A DNA stretch of 64,000 bases from Clostridium beijerinckii (GTDB lineage Bacteria; Bacillota; Clostridia; Clostridiales; Clostridiaceae): contig CP029329.1 in assembly GCA_003129525.1 (NCBI GenBank), forward strand, positions 275,001-339,000. Reading direction: 5' to 3'. The notes under the pieces are model-generated. The model was not told where the DNA came from and made no database searches. It saw only the letters and a program-made list of their open reading frames with translations. Shown piece by piece: positions 1 to 8,639 of this stretch (within the stretch, counting starts at the first letter, position 1; every line of letters starts with the position of its first letter). The translations under genes and the position numbers were made by a program.

Positions 1-170
1 GCCTTTCATATTAGATATATTCTTTATCTTATTATTACACATTAATAACATTATTATTCATTATTTTTTCTTTAATTACAATTTATATTTGCTCTTTTGT
101 CTATTTTCTAACATTGTATTCAATTTAATATCTGCATTAATCAAATTTTCTTCATATAACTTCTTTAATT

Positions 171-384
171 TCAAAAGGTATATATATCATTGTGAATATG
201 TTCGTAAATAATTGAAGCTAGAAGAATATTATCTGTAAATACGCCTAAAACTTCTTCTCTATAAGGGCCTCTATCTGCAACTAATGTCTTATACAATCCA
301 TCACAGTTTGAACTAAAGTGATTATATATTTCCATAGGAATGTGTTCTACTATACACTTCTTAAAATATTATTATTTCATACAT
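171..384 (-). pseudogene. Frameshifted remnant of a small gene
   Basis: A GGAG ribosome site (391-395) precedes an ATG at 384 that opens a reading frame of only seven codons. A one-base shift near 361 restores a frame reading KKCIVEHIPMEIYNHF and then running to a TGA at 171-173. The recovered text (about 70 residues) looks like normal protein, with typical Clostridium codon use, but I do not recognise its family. It lies 14 bp after the nucleotidyltransferase gene in the same direction, so it was probably a downstream operon member. It could instead be a sequencing indel. Confidence 0.4.
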
Positions 385-398
385 ACTTTTTCTCCTAT

Positions 399-1220
399 TT
401 AGTTAATATTAAAACCTTCACTATTTAACAGTATATCCAAGTTATTAAGCAAGCCATTAATTTCTAATAACATATCTACACTGTTGGTTGCAGTTAATGC
501 TAAAATAGTTTGAATATTTTTATGCATATCTTTTGGAATTTTTAAATTATTATCTTTTATAATTTTAAGAAGTTTTTTCTCTCCCGGATGAGGTACTTCA
601 TTAATAGCAAATATAATATCAAAATAACTTGCAATAAATGCTGCAATTCTATGGTTGATACTAACAAAGTCATCTCTTTTCAATGCTTTCTCTATTTGAT
701 TATAATATGATGGCATCTGTTTCTTTAATAATGGATAATTCTTTTTTATTATATTTTCTTTTAACTTTTTAGGATAGCTTATCCTATATTTTTCTTGTAA
801 CTTATTTAATTCACCATTTTCATCATACATTACTATTGAATTTATAAAATTACTCCAAAAACATGTTGTATATCCTATGTCAGCTTGACATTCTATCAAT
901 GTTCTATTTAATGAACTCTGAATCCAATTTAACTCTCTATATATAATTTCAACTTCAATGTTACCTTCTGCTAAAATCCCATCATCCTCAGATTCCCAAA
1001 AAGCATTATCTAATTCAATATAATTACAAAACTTATCAGTGATTTCTTTCCTCTTTTCTAAGTCTATTACCTTAGATATATAAATATAAATATCATAATC
1101 TGAATTTTTATCATTAGTTTTTGTAGCATGTGATCCAGATAATAAAATTCCTTTTACTTCTTTTAATTTTGAAAATTCATAAACCAAATCAACTACGGTT
1201 TTGTTAATATTTGTATTCAT
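399..1220 (-). CDS. Nucleotidyltransferase-fold protein, DUF4037-like
   Basis: This is a 273-residue cytosolic protein. Residues about 24-50 carry the polymerase-beta/MNT-type signature LLSGSHATKTNDKNSDYDIY, with the G-S motif and a D-x-D pair that binds metal in this superfamily. The helical remainder fits DUF4037-type proteins, which transfer or once transferred a nucleotide to an unknown substrate. Aminoglycoside adenylyltransferase activity is possible but nothing specific supports it. The ATG at 1220 follows a GGAGTGAG ribosome site. The upstream region holds a small inverted repeat TACTA/TAGTA (around 1262-1280) that could be an operator. The gene is followed by a decayed small ORF. Fold assignment is fairly sure; substrate is unknown. 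Confidence 0.7.
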   Translation of the reverse strand: MNTNINKTVVDLVYEFSKLKEVKGILLSGSHATKTNDKNSDYDIYIYISKVIDLEKRKEITDKFCNYIELDNAFWESEDDGILAEGNIEVEIIYRELNWIQSSLNRTLIECQADIGYTTCFWSNFINSIVMYDENGELNKLQEKYRISYPKKLKENIIKKNYPLLKKQMPSYYNQIEKALKRDDFVSINHRIAAFIASYFDIIFAINEVPHPGEKKLLKIIKDNNLKIPKDMHKNIQTILALTATNSVDMLLEINGLLNNLDILLNSEGFNIN

Positions 1221-1405
1221 ATTTTCTCACTCCTATTATTTATATAATCGTACAACATATACTACTATGTAAATAGTAACTAATTATCCTATAATTGTAA
1301 ATACGATTCAACGCTTGTGTCGCCATTTTAATACTAGGTTAAACAATTGAATTCTTTCAATATAGCCTTAATTTTTGAAACTTATTAACAATGCATATTA
1401 ATAAT

Positions 1406-1457
1406 AAAATAAGCTATCTTAAACATAGAATCAAATCTATTTTAAGATAGCTTATTA
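1406..1457 (-). terminator. Rho-independent terminator after the aldo/keto reductase
   Basis: A near-perfect inverted repeat (AAGCTATCTTAAA with its complement) is followed on the minus strand by TTATTATT. It closes the rpiA-oxidoreductase-rpiR-akr operon 16 bp after the last stop codon. Confidence 0.75.
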
Positions 1458-1472
1458 TTTATTTGCTAAACT

Positions 1473-2393
1473 TTATGGTAGTTTATTACCCGCTGCCAAA
1501 TATATCGCATACCATTCTTGTCTTGTTAACTCTATATTTGATGCCTTACATATTTCTTTAATACGATTAGAGTTCATTGTACCAACTATTGTTTGTATTT
1601 TTGCTGGATGTCTTAATATCCATGCGGTTGCTATAGCAGTATTGGTTACTCCTTTTTTCTCAGCAATTTCATTAATTTTATCATTTAGTTCAGGGAATTT
1701 GTCATTATCTAGAAATACCCCATCAAAGAATCCATATTGATAAGGAGACCACGCTTGAATTGTTATATCTTTAAGACGGCAATAATCTAGTATTCCTCCA
1801 TCTCTATCAGTAGAAGCATCTACTTTCATATTTACATTGAATCCTGAATCTATCATTCCAGTGTGCATTATACTAAATTGCAATTGATTAATAATTATTT
1901 TATCATCTAAATATTTATTAAGAAGTTCAATTTGCATTGGATTTTGATTACTCACACCAAATTTTTTAACCTTACCAGCTTTGTATAGCACAGAAAAAGC
2001 TTCTGCAACCTCTTCTGGGTCCATAAGTGTATCTGGACGATGTAATAATAATGTATCTACATACTCTGTTTTTAATCTTTTTAAACTTCCATCTACTGAA
2101 TTTAAAATATGTTCTTTTGAAAAATCAAACATTATCCCAGGAACTATACCACATTTTGTTTGAATAATCATCTTTTCTCTTATAGTTGCATTCATATTAA
2201 TTGCATCCGAAAAAACTTCTTCTGATTTTCCGCCTCCATATATGTCCGCATGTTCGAAAAAATTAATTCCTTCATCTAATGAAGCTTTAATTATTTTTTC
2301 AGCCTCATTTTTCCCTGCATCCGCCATTCTCATACATCCAAGTCCAATTTCTGAAACTTCAATTCCACTATTCCCCAAATTTATATTTTTCAT
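1473..2393 (-). CDS. Aldo/keto reductase (YdhF-like)
   Basis: This NAD(P)H-dependent carbonyl reductase has a TIM barrel of about 306 residues. The catalytic tetrad is visible: Asp and Tyr in FFEHADIYGGG (Asp ~53, Tyr ~55), Lys in MIIQTKCG and His in TLLLHRPD. The C-terminal segment with ATAWILRHP and IVGTMNSNRIKE is the usual cofactor-phosphate-binding region. The longer start at 2402 sits directly against the AGAGG ribosome site. The ATG at 2393, nine bases after it, is the better start. It is the last gene of a probable four-gene sugar operon, 50 bp after the RpiR regulator. The physiological substrate is unknown, probably a sugar-derived carbonyl. Confidence 0.85.
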   Translation of the reverse strand: MKNINLGNSGIEVSEIGLGCMRMADAGKNEAEKIIKASLDEGINFFEHADIYGGGKSEEVFSDAINMNATIREKMIIQTKCGIVPGIMFDFSKEHILNSVDGSLKRLKTEYVDTLLLHRPDTLMDPEEVAEAFSVLYKAGKVKKFGVSNQNPMQIELLNKYLDDKIIINQLQFSIMHTGMIDSGFNVNMKVDASTDRDGGILDYCRLKDITIQAWSPYQYGFFDGVFLDNDKFPELNDKINEIAEKKGVTNTAIATAWILRHPAKIQTIVGTMNSNRIKEICKASNIELTRQEWYAIYLAAGNKLP

Positions 2394-2442
2394 TTTTATC
2401 ATCCTCTCATTTTTGTTTCATAAATATTTTAATATAATTATT

Positions 2443-3294
2443 TTAAATTTTATCATCTGCAATCGATTGTTCATGCTGACTAATCCAACAATATGCATCT
2501 TTTTTATCTCTTGTTAAAAGTAAATATAGAGTTTCTATAACAACCATCGAAGATACTCTTGAAAAGCTAAATTCATCTAAGAATAATTTTTCTCTTGTAG
2601 CTGTATTTATATGATACTTACTTTCATTGGCAACTGGAGAATTTTCATGATTTGTTATAGAAATTGTGATAGCCTGTCTTTCATTGGCGATCTCAAGTAA
2701 GGTAACAAGTTTTTTTGAAGATCCAGAATTAGATATTACTATGACTACATCCTCGTTTGTTAGGGTATATGCAAATGCAAGTTGAGTTTCCCATATGGTA
2801 TTTGTAACAGATGATATTCCTAATTGATTGAATTTATATGCTCCATCCATTGCTACTGGAATTGTATTTCCCACCGCTGCAAATTGAACAATTCTTGCAT
2901 TTTTAATTGCTTCTAATATCTTTCTAATATCTTCTTCATGCATCATTGATATAGTTTGTTTTAATTCCTCAATTTTATTTGCTAATATATTTTGTAGAGA
3001 TTGTACTATATTATTAGAATCTAGCTCATTAGATACCTTCTCCTCCCTTGAATTTACCATTTCCTTAGCAATATTTATCTTTAAATCATGGAACCCTTTG
3101 AAATCACATTTCTTACAAAATCTAACTATGGTAGCTTCACTGACATTACTTTGAGTTGCCAGCTCAGAAACTGTCATATCTATAACTTTTTCTTTATTAT
3201 TAATAACATAATCAGCTATTTTCTTTTCTGCCTCATACAAATTTTTATAGACACATAAAATTTTATCTAATACACTTTTCTCTATATCTTTCAC
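2443..3294 (-). CDS. RpiR/MurR-family transcriptional regulator
   Basis: This is a 283-residue sugar-phosphate-responsive DNA-binding protein. Residues 1-77 form the RpiR helix-turn-helix (MTVSELATQSNVSEATIVRFCKKCDFKGF). Residues about 125-265 form a SIS domain (VVIVISNSGSSKKLVTLLEIA) that would bind a phosphosugar. It sits inside the operon rpiA - Gfo/Idh/MocA - this gene - aldo/keto reductase, so autoregulation of the operon is likely. Family assignment is secure. The effector is unknown; a pentose or amino-sugar phosphate is an inference from the rpiA neighbour. Confidence 0.9.
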   Translation of the reverse strand: MKDIEKSVLDKILCVYKNLYEAEKKIADYVINNKEKVIDMTVSELATQSNVSEATIVRFCKKCDFKGFHDLKINIAKEMVNSREEKVSNELDSNNIVQSLQNILANKIEELKQTISMMHEEDIRKILEAIKNARIVQFAAVGNTIPVAMDGAYKFNQLGISSVTNTIWETQLAFAYTLTNEDVVIVISNSGSSKKLVTLLEIANERQAITISITNHENSPVANESKYHINTATREKLFLDEFSFSRVSSMVVIETLYLLLTRDKKDAYCWISQHEQSIADDKI

Positions 3295-3366
3295 CTATTA
3301 ATTACTCCTTTAATAACAAACATTGCTTTACATACTCTTATGACAATCAATGTTCATTTGTAATAA

Positions 3367-4335
3367 CTATTCAAAAGAATATTTTAATCCCCATTGATTT
3401 CTAACTTCATCCATTATACTCATTACATCAATAGATAACCCTAAAGTATCATTATCATTTTTCTTCATAATACAATTATTCATATCTTGAACCTCATAAA
3501 TTAATGCTTTTGAAGTATCACCATCTTCTATAACTTCTACACGTCCATCAGGATAAGTAATTGTAGCTTTATCTGCCCTTGGGAAATTTTCAACAGTTAT
3601 ATATCCTAATTCTCCACATACAATCCCTCTCTTTGGTTGTTTTGCCCTCATTGTTAGAGAGACCACTGCCATTTCATCGTCAGGATTTTTAAGTATTATC
3701 CCTGATTGTTCATCCACTCCTGTTTCAAATTTTTTTACTGTTGTTAAAATTTCTTCTGGTTGACTAGAAAAGAAGTATCTTGTAAATGATAAAGCATATG
3801 TACCTATATCAAGTAATGCACCTCCTGCTAAATCAGGACTAAAGAATCTATTAGTAACATCATATTCTTTAAGACTTCCAAAATTCACTTGAATCATTTT
3901 AATCTTTCCAAGCTTTCCATCATCAACAAGACCACGTAACTTCTTATATAATGGCATATGATAAATGGTCATAGCTTCTGCTACTATTAAGTTTTTTTCT
4001 TTTGCTAAACTAACTATTTCACCTAATTGAGCACCATTTACAGTAATAGCTTTTTCACAAAGTACATGCTTATTGTTTCTAAGACTCTCCATTATATACT
4101 CATAATGATTAGAATGAGGAGTTGATATATATACTACATCAATTTCATCATCCTTTAACATTTCATTATAATTACCGTAAACCTTTTGAACATTATAATT
4201 ACTTGAAAATTTTTCTGCTTTTTCAAGATTTCTTGCACCCACTGCATATATGTTTCCATTAACCTCAGTTATAGCTTTTGCAAAATCTTCCGCAATTGTT
4301 CCAGGTCCAAGTATTGCCCATTTTATTTTATTCAT
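3367..4335 (-). CDS. Gfo/Idh/MocA-family oxidoreductase
   Basis: This NAD(P)-dependent dehydrogenase of sugars or cyclitols has about 322 residues. It begins with a Rossmann fold (WAILGPGTIAEDFAKAI) and has the family motif CEKAITVN, whose Lys is the usual catalytic residue, at about residue 92. The C-terminal half is the alpha/beta substrate domain, with DLAGGALLDIGTYALSF. The upstream GTG (4344) overlaps the GAGGTGA ribosome site. The ATG at 4335, seven bases downstream, is the real start. It lies between rpiA and the RpiR regulator, suggesting that it converts a sugar derivative feeding the pentose phosphate pool. The substrate cannot be read from sequence. Confidence 0.88.
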   Translation of the reverse strand: MNKIKWAILGPGTIAEDFAKAITEVNGNIYAVGARNLEKAEKFSSNYNVQKVYGNYNEMLKDDEIDVVYISTPHSNHYEYIMESLRNNKHVLCEKAITVNGAQLGEIVSLAKEKNLIVAEAMTIYHMPLYKKLRGLVDDGKLGKIKMIQVNFGSLKEYDVTNRFFSPDLAGGALLDIGTYALSFTRYFFSSQPEEILTTVKKFETGVDEQSGIILKNPDDEMAVVSLTMRAKQPKRGIVCGELGYITVENFPRADKATITYPDGRVEVIEDGDTSKALIYEVQDMNNCIMKKNDNDTLGLSIDVMSIMDEVRNQWGLKYSFE

Positions 4336-4441
4336 AGCTCTCACCTCATATATATTTTTAAATTTCTAATATTCCAAACTTAACTTTCATATTATATCTA
4401 ACGCTTATAGCACTCTACGCGCTTTAGTTAATACGTATATT

Positions 4442-5122
4442 TTAGCTTTTAGAAATTACTCTAATTCCTTTTTCGCTAGCAACAATTGCTTTCGTAATAA
4501 CATCAGTAAACAATGATGTCTCTATAACTCCACAAATATTTATCAAACTGTTGTTAAGCTTATATATATCCTTAACATCGTTAAAAGCTACATTCATTAA
4601 CAAGTTTCCATTGTCACTTATAGTAAACCCATCTTTTATATCGCTAATCCTAATCACTGACTTTCCACCTAATTCTAGTACTTTTCTTTCAACATACTTT
4701 AAAGAATCCTCTAAAATTTCAAGGACAACAGGAGCTTTAAATGTTAATGTCTTCTCTACTTTAGCTTCATCTACAAGAAGAATGTATTCTTCAGCCATAT
4801 TAGCAATTAGTTTTTCTTTAGTATGAATTCCACCACCACTTTTTAATGCGTTTAAATTTTCATCAACTTGATCGCATCCATCAAAAGCCACATTCACTTT
4901 ATCCACAGCGCAAGTGTGAAGAACTTCTAATCCGTTTTCTATACAAAGCAATCTTGTTTTTGTGGAAGGTGTAACTACCTTAACATTAAGATTTTTATCT
5001 TCTTTTATATGTTCTATTAAATATGCTATACTTCTACCTCCACCAAGACCTATTACCATGCCATCTTTTATGTATTTTATAGCTTCTTTAGCGCAACTTT
5101 TCTTTAAATCGTTATCATTCAT
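4442..5122 (-). CDS. rpiA: Ribose-5-phosphate isomerase A
   Basis: The enzyme interconverts ribulose 5-phosphate and ribose 5-phosphate in the non-oxidative pentose phosphate pathway. The 226-residue protein shows the RpiA signatures GLGGGRSIAYLI (phosphate loop), AFDGCDQVDENLNALKSGGG and HTKEKLIA. The catalytic Asp lies in FDGCDQ and the Lys in LKSGGG. The earlier ATG at 5137 overlaps the AGGTG ribosome site, so the ATG at 5122 (spacing seven) is preferred. It is the first gene of the operon with a dehydrogenase, an RpiR-type regulator and an aldo/keto reductase. The 280 bp upstream are AT-rich and hold its promoter region plus the terminator of the next unit. Confidence 0.93.
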   Translation of the reverse strand: MNDNDLKKSCAKEAIKYIKDGMVIGLGGGRSIAYLIEHIKEDKNLNVKVVTPSTKTRLLCIENGLEVLHTCAVDKVNVAFDGCDQVDENLNALKSGGGIHTKEKLIANMAEEYILLVDEAKVEKTLTFKAPVVLEILEDSLKYVERKVLELGGKSVIRISDIKDGFTISDNGNLLMNVAFNDVKDIYKLNNSLINICGVIETSLFTDVITKAIVASEKGIRVISKS

Positions 5123-5355
5123 TTTTAAACACCTCATTATATGTTTTTACATAATAAAATAATTATTCTTCCCTTATAGAAATCATCTAAAAATAACTAT
5201 CCAAAGATACCTGATTAATTTATTTAAATTAATACAATTAACATATTACATTTTTATAATAATCCGATTTATTTATTTCGTCAATACTATTTTATGTGAA
5301 ATAAAATTTCGTGAAAATTTTAATACTATTCACTATTATTTTACTTATAATAAAA

Positions 5356-5412
5356 AAATTAAAGGATGTTTAAAGTAGTCCTTATTAATCTACTTTAAAA
5401 CATCCTTTTTCA
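5356..5412 (-). terminator. Terminator after the ECF S component
   Basis: An 18-bp stem (AAAGGATGTTTAAAGTAG with its complement, one bulge) is followed on the minus strand by a T7 run. It closes the aminotransferase-ECF unit ten bases after the stop codon, and its near symmetry would also work on the plus strand. Confidence 0.8.
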
Positions 5413-5421
5413 TTATTCATT

Positions 5422-5955
5422 CTAAATATATTTAACATATTTTTTAAGAACTTTAGCCATAGGTATCCCGATTATTAATGCCATAACAATTTGTGTTATA
5501 TCTCCAGGAATTGATGCTATTGGTGAAAACCAGTTTCCATATAGAATCACTTCTGTAAGATAATAGCCAGCTATCATCCATATACCTGATATGATCACAG
5601 CAAAAATATTAATAATATTATTATCTCCATTCTTATTGTTGCTATATGAAATAGCTCCTAAAATATATCCCATAACACCTCTTATTACAAAAGTAAATGG
5701 TGCCCAAAGTGCCCATCCTGATGATAAATCAAATATTGCCATTCCTACAGCGCCTGCTATAGCACCCTTTTCTTTCCCAAAAACTACAGATGCTATAACT
5801 AACATTGCAGTTCCCAAATGAACTAATCCACCACTTGCAGCTATTGGTAATCTAATATTAATAAATGCAGTTGCTACAAATACTAGTGCTGTTAGTAATG
5901 CTGTTTCCACCATATCCTTTGTTTTAAATTTACTCCTTGCTTTGTTAAATTCCAT
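5422..5955 (-). CDS. ECF transporter S component (COG4720-like)
   Basis: This is a 177-residue membrane protein with about five or six hydrophobic helices. It has the GGLVHLGTAMLVIASVVFG segment and an acidic/polar helix followed by G-rich helices, typical of the small substrate-binding (S) subunit of energy-coupling-factor vitamin importers. It would work with a shared EcfAA'T module encoded elsewhere. It starts 31 bp after the stop of a class V aminotransferase and shares its terminator. COG4720 members are predicted importers of vitamin B6 or hydroxymethylpyrimidine, from recalled family knowledge. A B6-related substrate would fit the PLP-dependent neighbour but is not proven. Confidence 0.8.
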   Translation of the reverse strand: MEFNKARSKFKTKDMVETALLTALVFVATAFINIRLPIAASGGLVHLGTAMLVIASVVFGKEKGAIAGAVGMAIFDLSSGWALWAPFTFVIRGVMGYILGAISYSNNKNGDNNIINIFAVIISGIWMIAGYYLTEVILYGNWFSPIASIPGDITQIVMALIIGIPMAKVLKKYVKYI

Positions 5956-5986
5956 AACTTTGCCCCACCTTTTAAGTTTTTTATAT

Positions 5987-7132
5987 TTAATTTTCTAAAT
6001 ATTTATTAAACAATCCAACTAATTCATTATTACTTTTAAATCCTAAATCTTTTAGTCCTTTATCTATTGTATTTAATGCATAAACTATTTTTTCTATTCT
6101 AGAATTTTCTCCCATGTGCCCTATTCTAAGAATAGTATCTTCATACGGTTCCAATGAAGTTATTATTAAAGTGTTATATTTGCTTAACATATGATTCTTA
6201 AGATTTAATGCTCCTATATTCTCTGGTATCTTAACTGCAGTTATCGTGTTAGAATATCCATCTTCTAAAAATAACTGGAGTCCAAATTCTACTATAGACT
6301 TTCTTGTCGCTCTTGCTATTTTTTCATGTCTACTAAGTACATTCTCAATTCCTTCTTCTAAGATATTGTCGCAAGCCTTACTTAATCCCATAATATCACT
6401 TATTGGCATTGTGTATGGAAACCACTTGTCTCTGTAGTAATTTTCCCAAATATTAAGATTGCAATAGAATCCCATTACTGGTGTTTTTCTGTTTTTCATT
6501 GTAGCTTTTGCTCTTTCACTAATACTAACCATAGTTAACCCTGCTGGAGCTGAAAATGCTTTTTGAGATCCACCTAAGGCTATGTCAACTTTCCAATCAT
6601 CAACTCTTATCTCCTCTCCACCCATTCCAGAAACAGAATCAACAACAGTTAAAATTCCATACTCATTTAGTATTGGACATATTTTTGATAAATCATTTAA
6701 TACCCCTGTTGGTGTATCGCAATGAACAATTGTCGCATACTTAAAGTCATGATCCTTTTCTAAAAATTCACTTAATTTCTTTACATCTATAGCTTTGCTG
6801 TAATCATCTGAAAAATATACCCCTTCTCCTCCATAGATTAGAGCAAAGTCTTTAAAACCTCTCCCATAAATCCCATTATCTAAAACAAGCACTCTATCTC
6901 CAGGTTCAGTAAGAGATGCACACGCTGCTTCAAGTCCTAAAATCCCTTCTCCACTTAATATATAAACAGGATTTTTAGTATTTATTATTTTCCCAATTTT
7001 TTCACAAGTATTTTTATAGAATTCTACAAATTCTATATCAACATCTGGATTAGTAGCTGCTTTTGCTCTTTCTAATCTTACATTTTCCCTTACACTCGTT
7101 GGTCCTGGAGTATAAACAAATTTATCGTTCAT
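5987..7132 (-). CDS. Class V PLP aminotransferase (alanine-glyoxylate type)
   Basis: This is a 381-residue PLP enzyme of the serine/alanine-glyoxylate aminotransferase family. Visible motifs are the N-terminal TPGPTSVRENV, LSGEGILGLEAA (cofactor loop), VVDSVSGMGGEE (the PLP-pyridine Asp) and GGSQKAFSAPAG, whose Lys (about 195) forms the Schiff base. The C-terminal ILRIGHMGE carries the substrate-carboxylate Arg. Pyridoxamine-pyruvate aminotransferase belongs to the same fold family. Pairing with a COG4720 S component makes a vitamin B6 salvage role conceivable, but ordinary glyoxylate or phosphonate-type transamination is equally compatible. The ATG at 7132 follows a GGAAGGACGGG ribosome site. 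Confidence 0.85.
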   Translation of the reverse strand: MNDKFVYTPGPTSVRENVRLERAKAATNPDVDIEFVEFYKNTCEKIGKIINTKNPVYILSGEGILGLEAACASLTEPGDRVLVLDNGIYGRGFKDFALIYGGEGVYFSDDYSKAIDVKKLSEFLEKDHDFKYATIVHCDTPTGVLNDLSKICPILNEYGILTVVDSVSGMGGEEIRVDDWKVDIALGGSQKAFSAPAGLTMVSISERAKATMKNRKTPVMGFYCNLNIWENYYRDKWFPYTMPISDIMGLSKACDNILEEGIENVLSRHEKIARATRKSIVEFGLQLFLEDGYSNTITAVKIPENIGALNLKNHMLSKYNTLIITSLEPYEDTILRIGHMGENSRIEKIVYALNTIDKGLKDLGFKSNNELVGLFNKYLEN

Positions 7133-7228
7133 CGTACATTTCCCGTCCTTCCTTTATTAGTTCTTATATGATTTTAAAAATATAATTTCCAACCATCTAG
7201 TATAAATAAAATATCATACAAAACAAAA

Positions 7229-7258
7229 ACAGTAAATTGTATGGATACAATTTACTGC
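7229..7258 (-). terminator. Perfect hairpin with T-rich tail
   Basis: CAGTAAATTGTAT and its exact complement abut with a two-base centre. On the minus strand the hairpin is followed by TTTTTGTTTTG. It probably terminates transcription from the CmpB-like gene and lies just upstream of the aminotransferase. Confidence 0.65.
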
Positions 7259-7261
7259 TAT

Positions 7262-7388
7262 TGTTATTATTGATTTTTAGAAGGGACATTAAATGCATTT
7301 CATTTTTCTCTCCACTTCCATGATCTACAATAAGGATTTTGCAATCACGTTTCTCTTTTAATTCACTTACAAGAAAAATAAGTTCTTC
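7262..7388 (-). pseudogene. Possible coding remnant
   Basis: On the minus strand a stop-bounded frame reads EELIFLVSELKEKRDCKI and LIVDHGSGEKNEMHLM, which looks like genuine protein but has no start codon and is interrupted upstream by TGA. It lies between the CmpB-like gene and the aminotransferase. I cannot name a parent family. It may be the end of a deleted gene or chance. Confidence 0.3.
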
Positions 7389-7424
7389 AAATCAATTGAA
7401 AAGCTAGTTTTTTATTTGTGTATA

Positions 7425-8297
7425 TTATTTTTTTCTTTTTAAAATATGTGACTTTAATTCTTCTACATATTTATCTTTATCTTTTACTTTTAAAGTTGGA
7501 AAAGCTCTTAAAAGACGATTATGTACTATATTTCTTTTAGTTTTTAAAGAATCATACTTATCGTTTAATATAATAAACTTTTCTCTATAATTTTCTTTAT
7601 TTATTTGAATAGATTGCTTTAATTTTTCTTTTACTTCATTTATGAACTCAACGGGTTTACTATTTTCCAAATATTCCATGACTTCTTCTTTTGTTTCGTA
7701 TAATCTACTTAACTGTGTATAAGATACGAATTCATCCATTATATCTGACATATTGTTTAGTTTGACTTTTAAGTTCATTGCATAATAACTAGTTGTTCCA
7801 TAATCCACTAAATAAGTTACTACAGCTATAGTTGCAAGGTTTTTTCCTGTTGATATTGAATAAAGAGAAACAATAAAATTAACGAAAGGTTGCATAACTT
7901 GAAATAAAGCTACTGTTAACAGTCCCCAAATAATGGAATTAAACAAACAAATTCTACCCTTAATATTAAAACGATAATTACTATAATCCCACCAAGTGGT
8001 TTTAAATATAACTTCCATTAACCATCCTGTAAAATATTCTAAAATAGAAGGAACTATAATTCCCATAATGAACAATATTAAAATACTATTTTCAAATGGT
8101 TTTAATATAAAATAAACAGATAATGCCCCAACTCCATAAATAGTACAAACAGGACCATTCACAAATCCTCTATTTACAAATTTTCTATCCAATATAGATA
8201 CATAACAAGTTTCCATAACCCAACCTAAAAAGCTATATATAAAAAACCAATGAATAATATGATACAAATCAATTCCTAATAATTTTAATTCCCACAA
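7425..8297 (-). CDS. Putative ABC transporter permease, CmpB family (PF06541)
   Basis: This 290-residue membrane protein has about five or six helices in residues 1-160 and a charged, coiled C-terminal tail (200-290). The helical part carries the family pattern FFIYSFLGWVMETCYVS, FVNRGFVNGPVCTIYGVG and PSILEYFTGWLMEVIF...WWDYS. It closely matches the Firmicute family annotated as putative ABC transporter permease (CmpB-like), whose real function is not established. No ABC ATPase gene is adjacent. The gene stands alone, with a terminator-like hairpin about 165 bp downstream. Start at 8297, with a GGAGG ribosome site just upstream. Confidence 0.8.
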   Translation of the reverse strand: MWELKLLGIDLYHIIHWFFIYSFLGWVMETCYVSILDRKFVNRGFVNGPVCTIYGVGALSVYFILKPFENSILILFIMGIIVPSILEYFTGWLMEVIFKTTWWDYSNYRFNIKGRICLFNSIIWGLLTVALFQVMQPFVNFIVSLYSISTGKNLATIAVVTYLVDYGTTSYYAMNLKVKLNNMSDIMDEFVSYTQLSRLYETKEEVMEYLENSKPVEFINEVKEKLKQSIQINKENYREKFIILNDKYDSLKTKRNIVHNRLLRAFPTLKVKDKDKYVEELKSHILKRKK

Positions 8298-8639
8298 AAA
8301 CTTAATTCCTCCCTTTATCAGTTATTTTTCTAATATAACATTTTATAAAAATGTTATATTTATATTAATTAACTTTAATATAACTCTACTCTATATTATT
8401 TAATCTCTAGTATATATAATATATCATATTATATAATTCAAAAAAATAATTCCAATACAATCGATTTAAATAACAAAAAAGATCCAAATATTATGCATTT
8501 ATAACATCATATTTAAATCTTCCCCTCTTAATAAAACATATGTTTTATTAAGAATTTATATTTCATCTAATTGATAAAATACGAATTGCTCAGTAACTAT
8601 TGCTTGTCCCAGAAATCTCAACATTTTTTTTGAATTGTA
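8298..8639. other. Non-coding gap with two palindromes
   Basis: No gene is seen. At 8333-8359 there is a 12-bp perfect inverted repeat (ATATAACATTTT, 3-base centre) close upstream of the CmpB-like gene. At 8527-8552 there is a perfect 26-bp palindrome centred on CATATG, about 90 bp after the receiver-HDOD gene. Neither is GC-rich enough to be a confident terminator. Either could be a protein-binding site. Confidence 0.5.
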
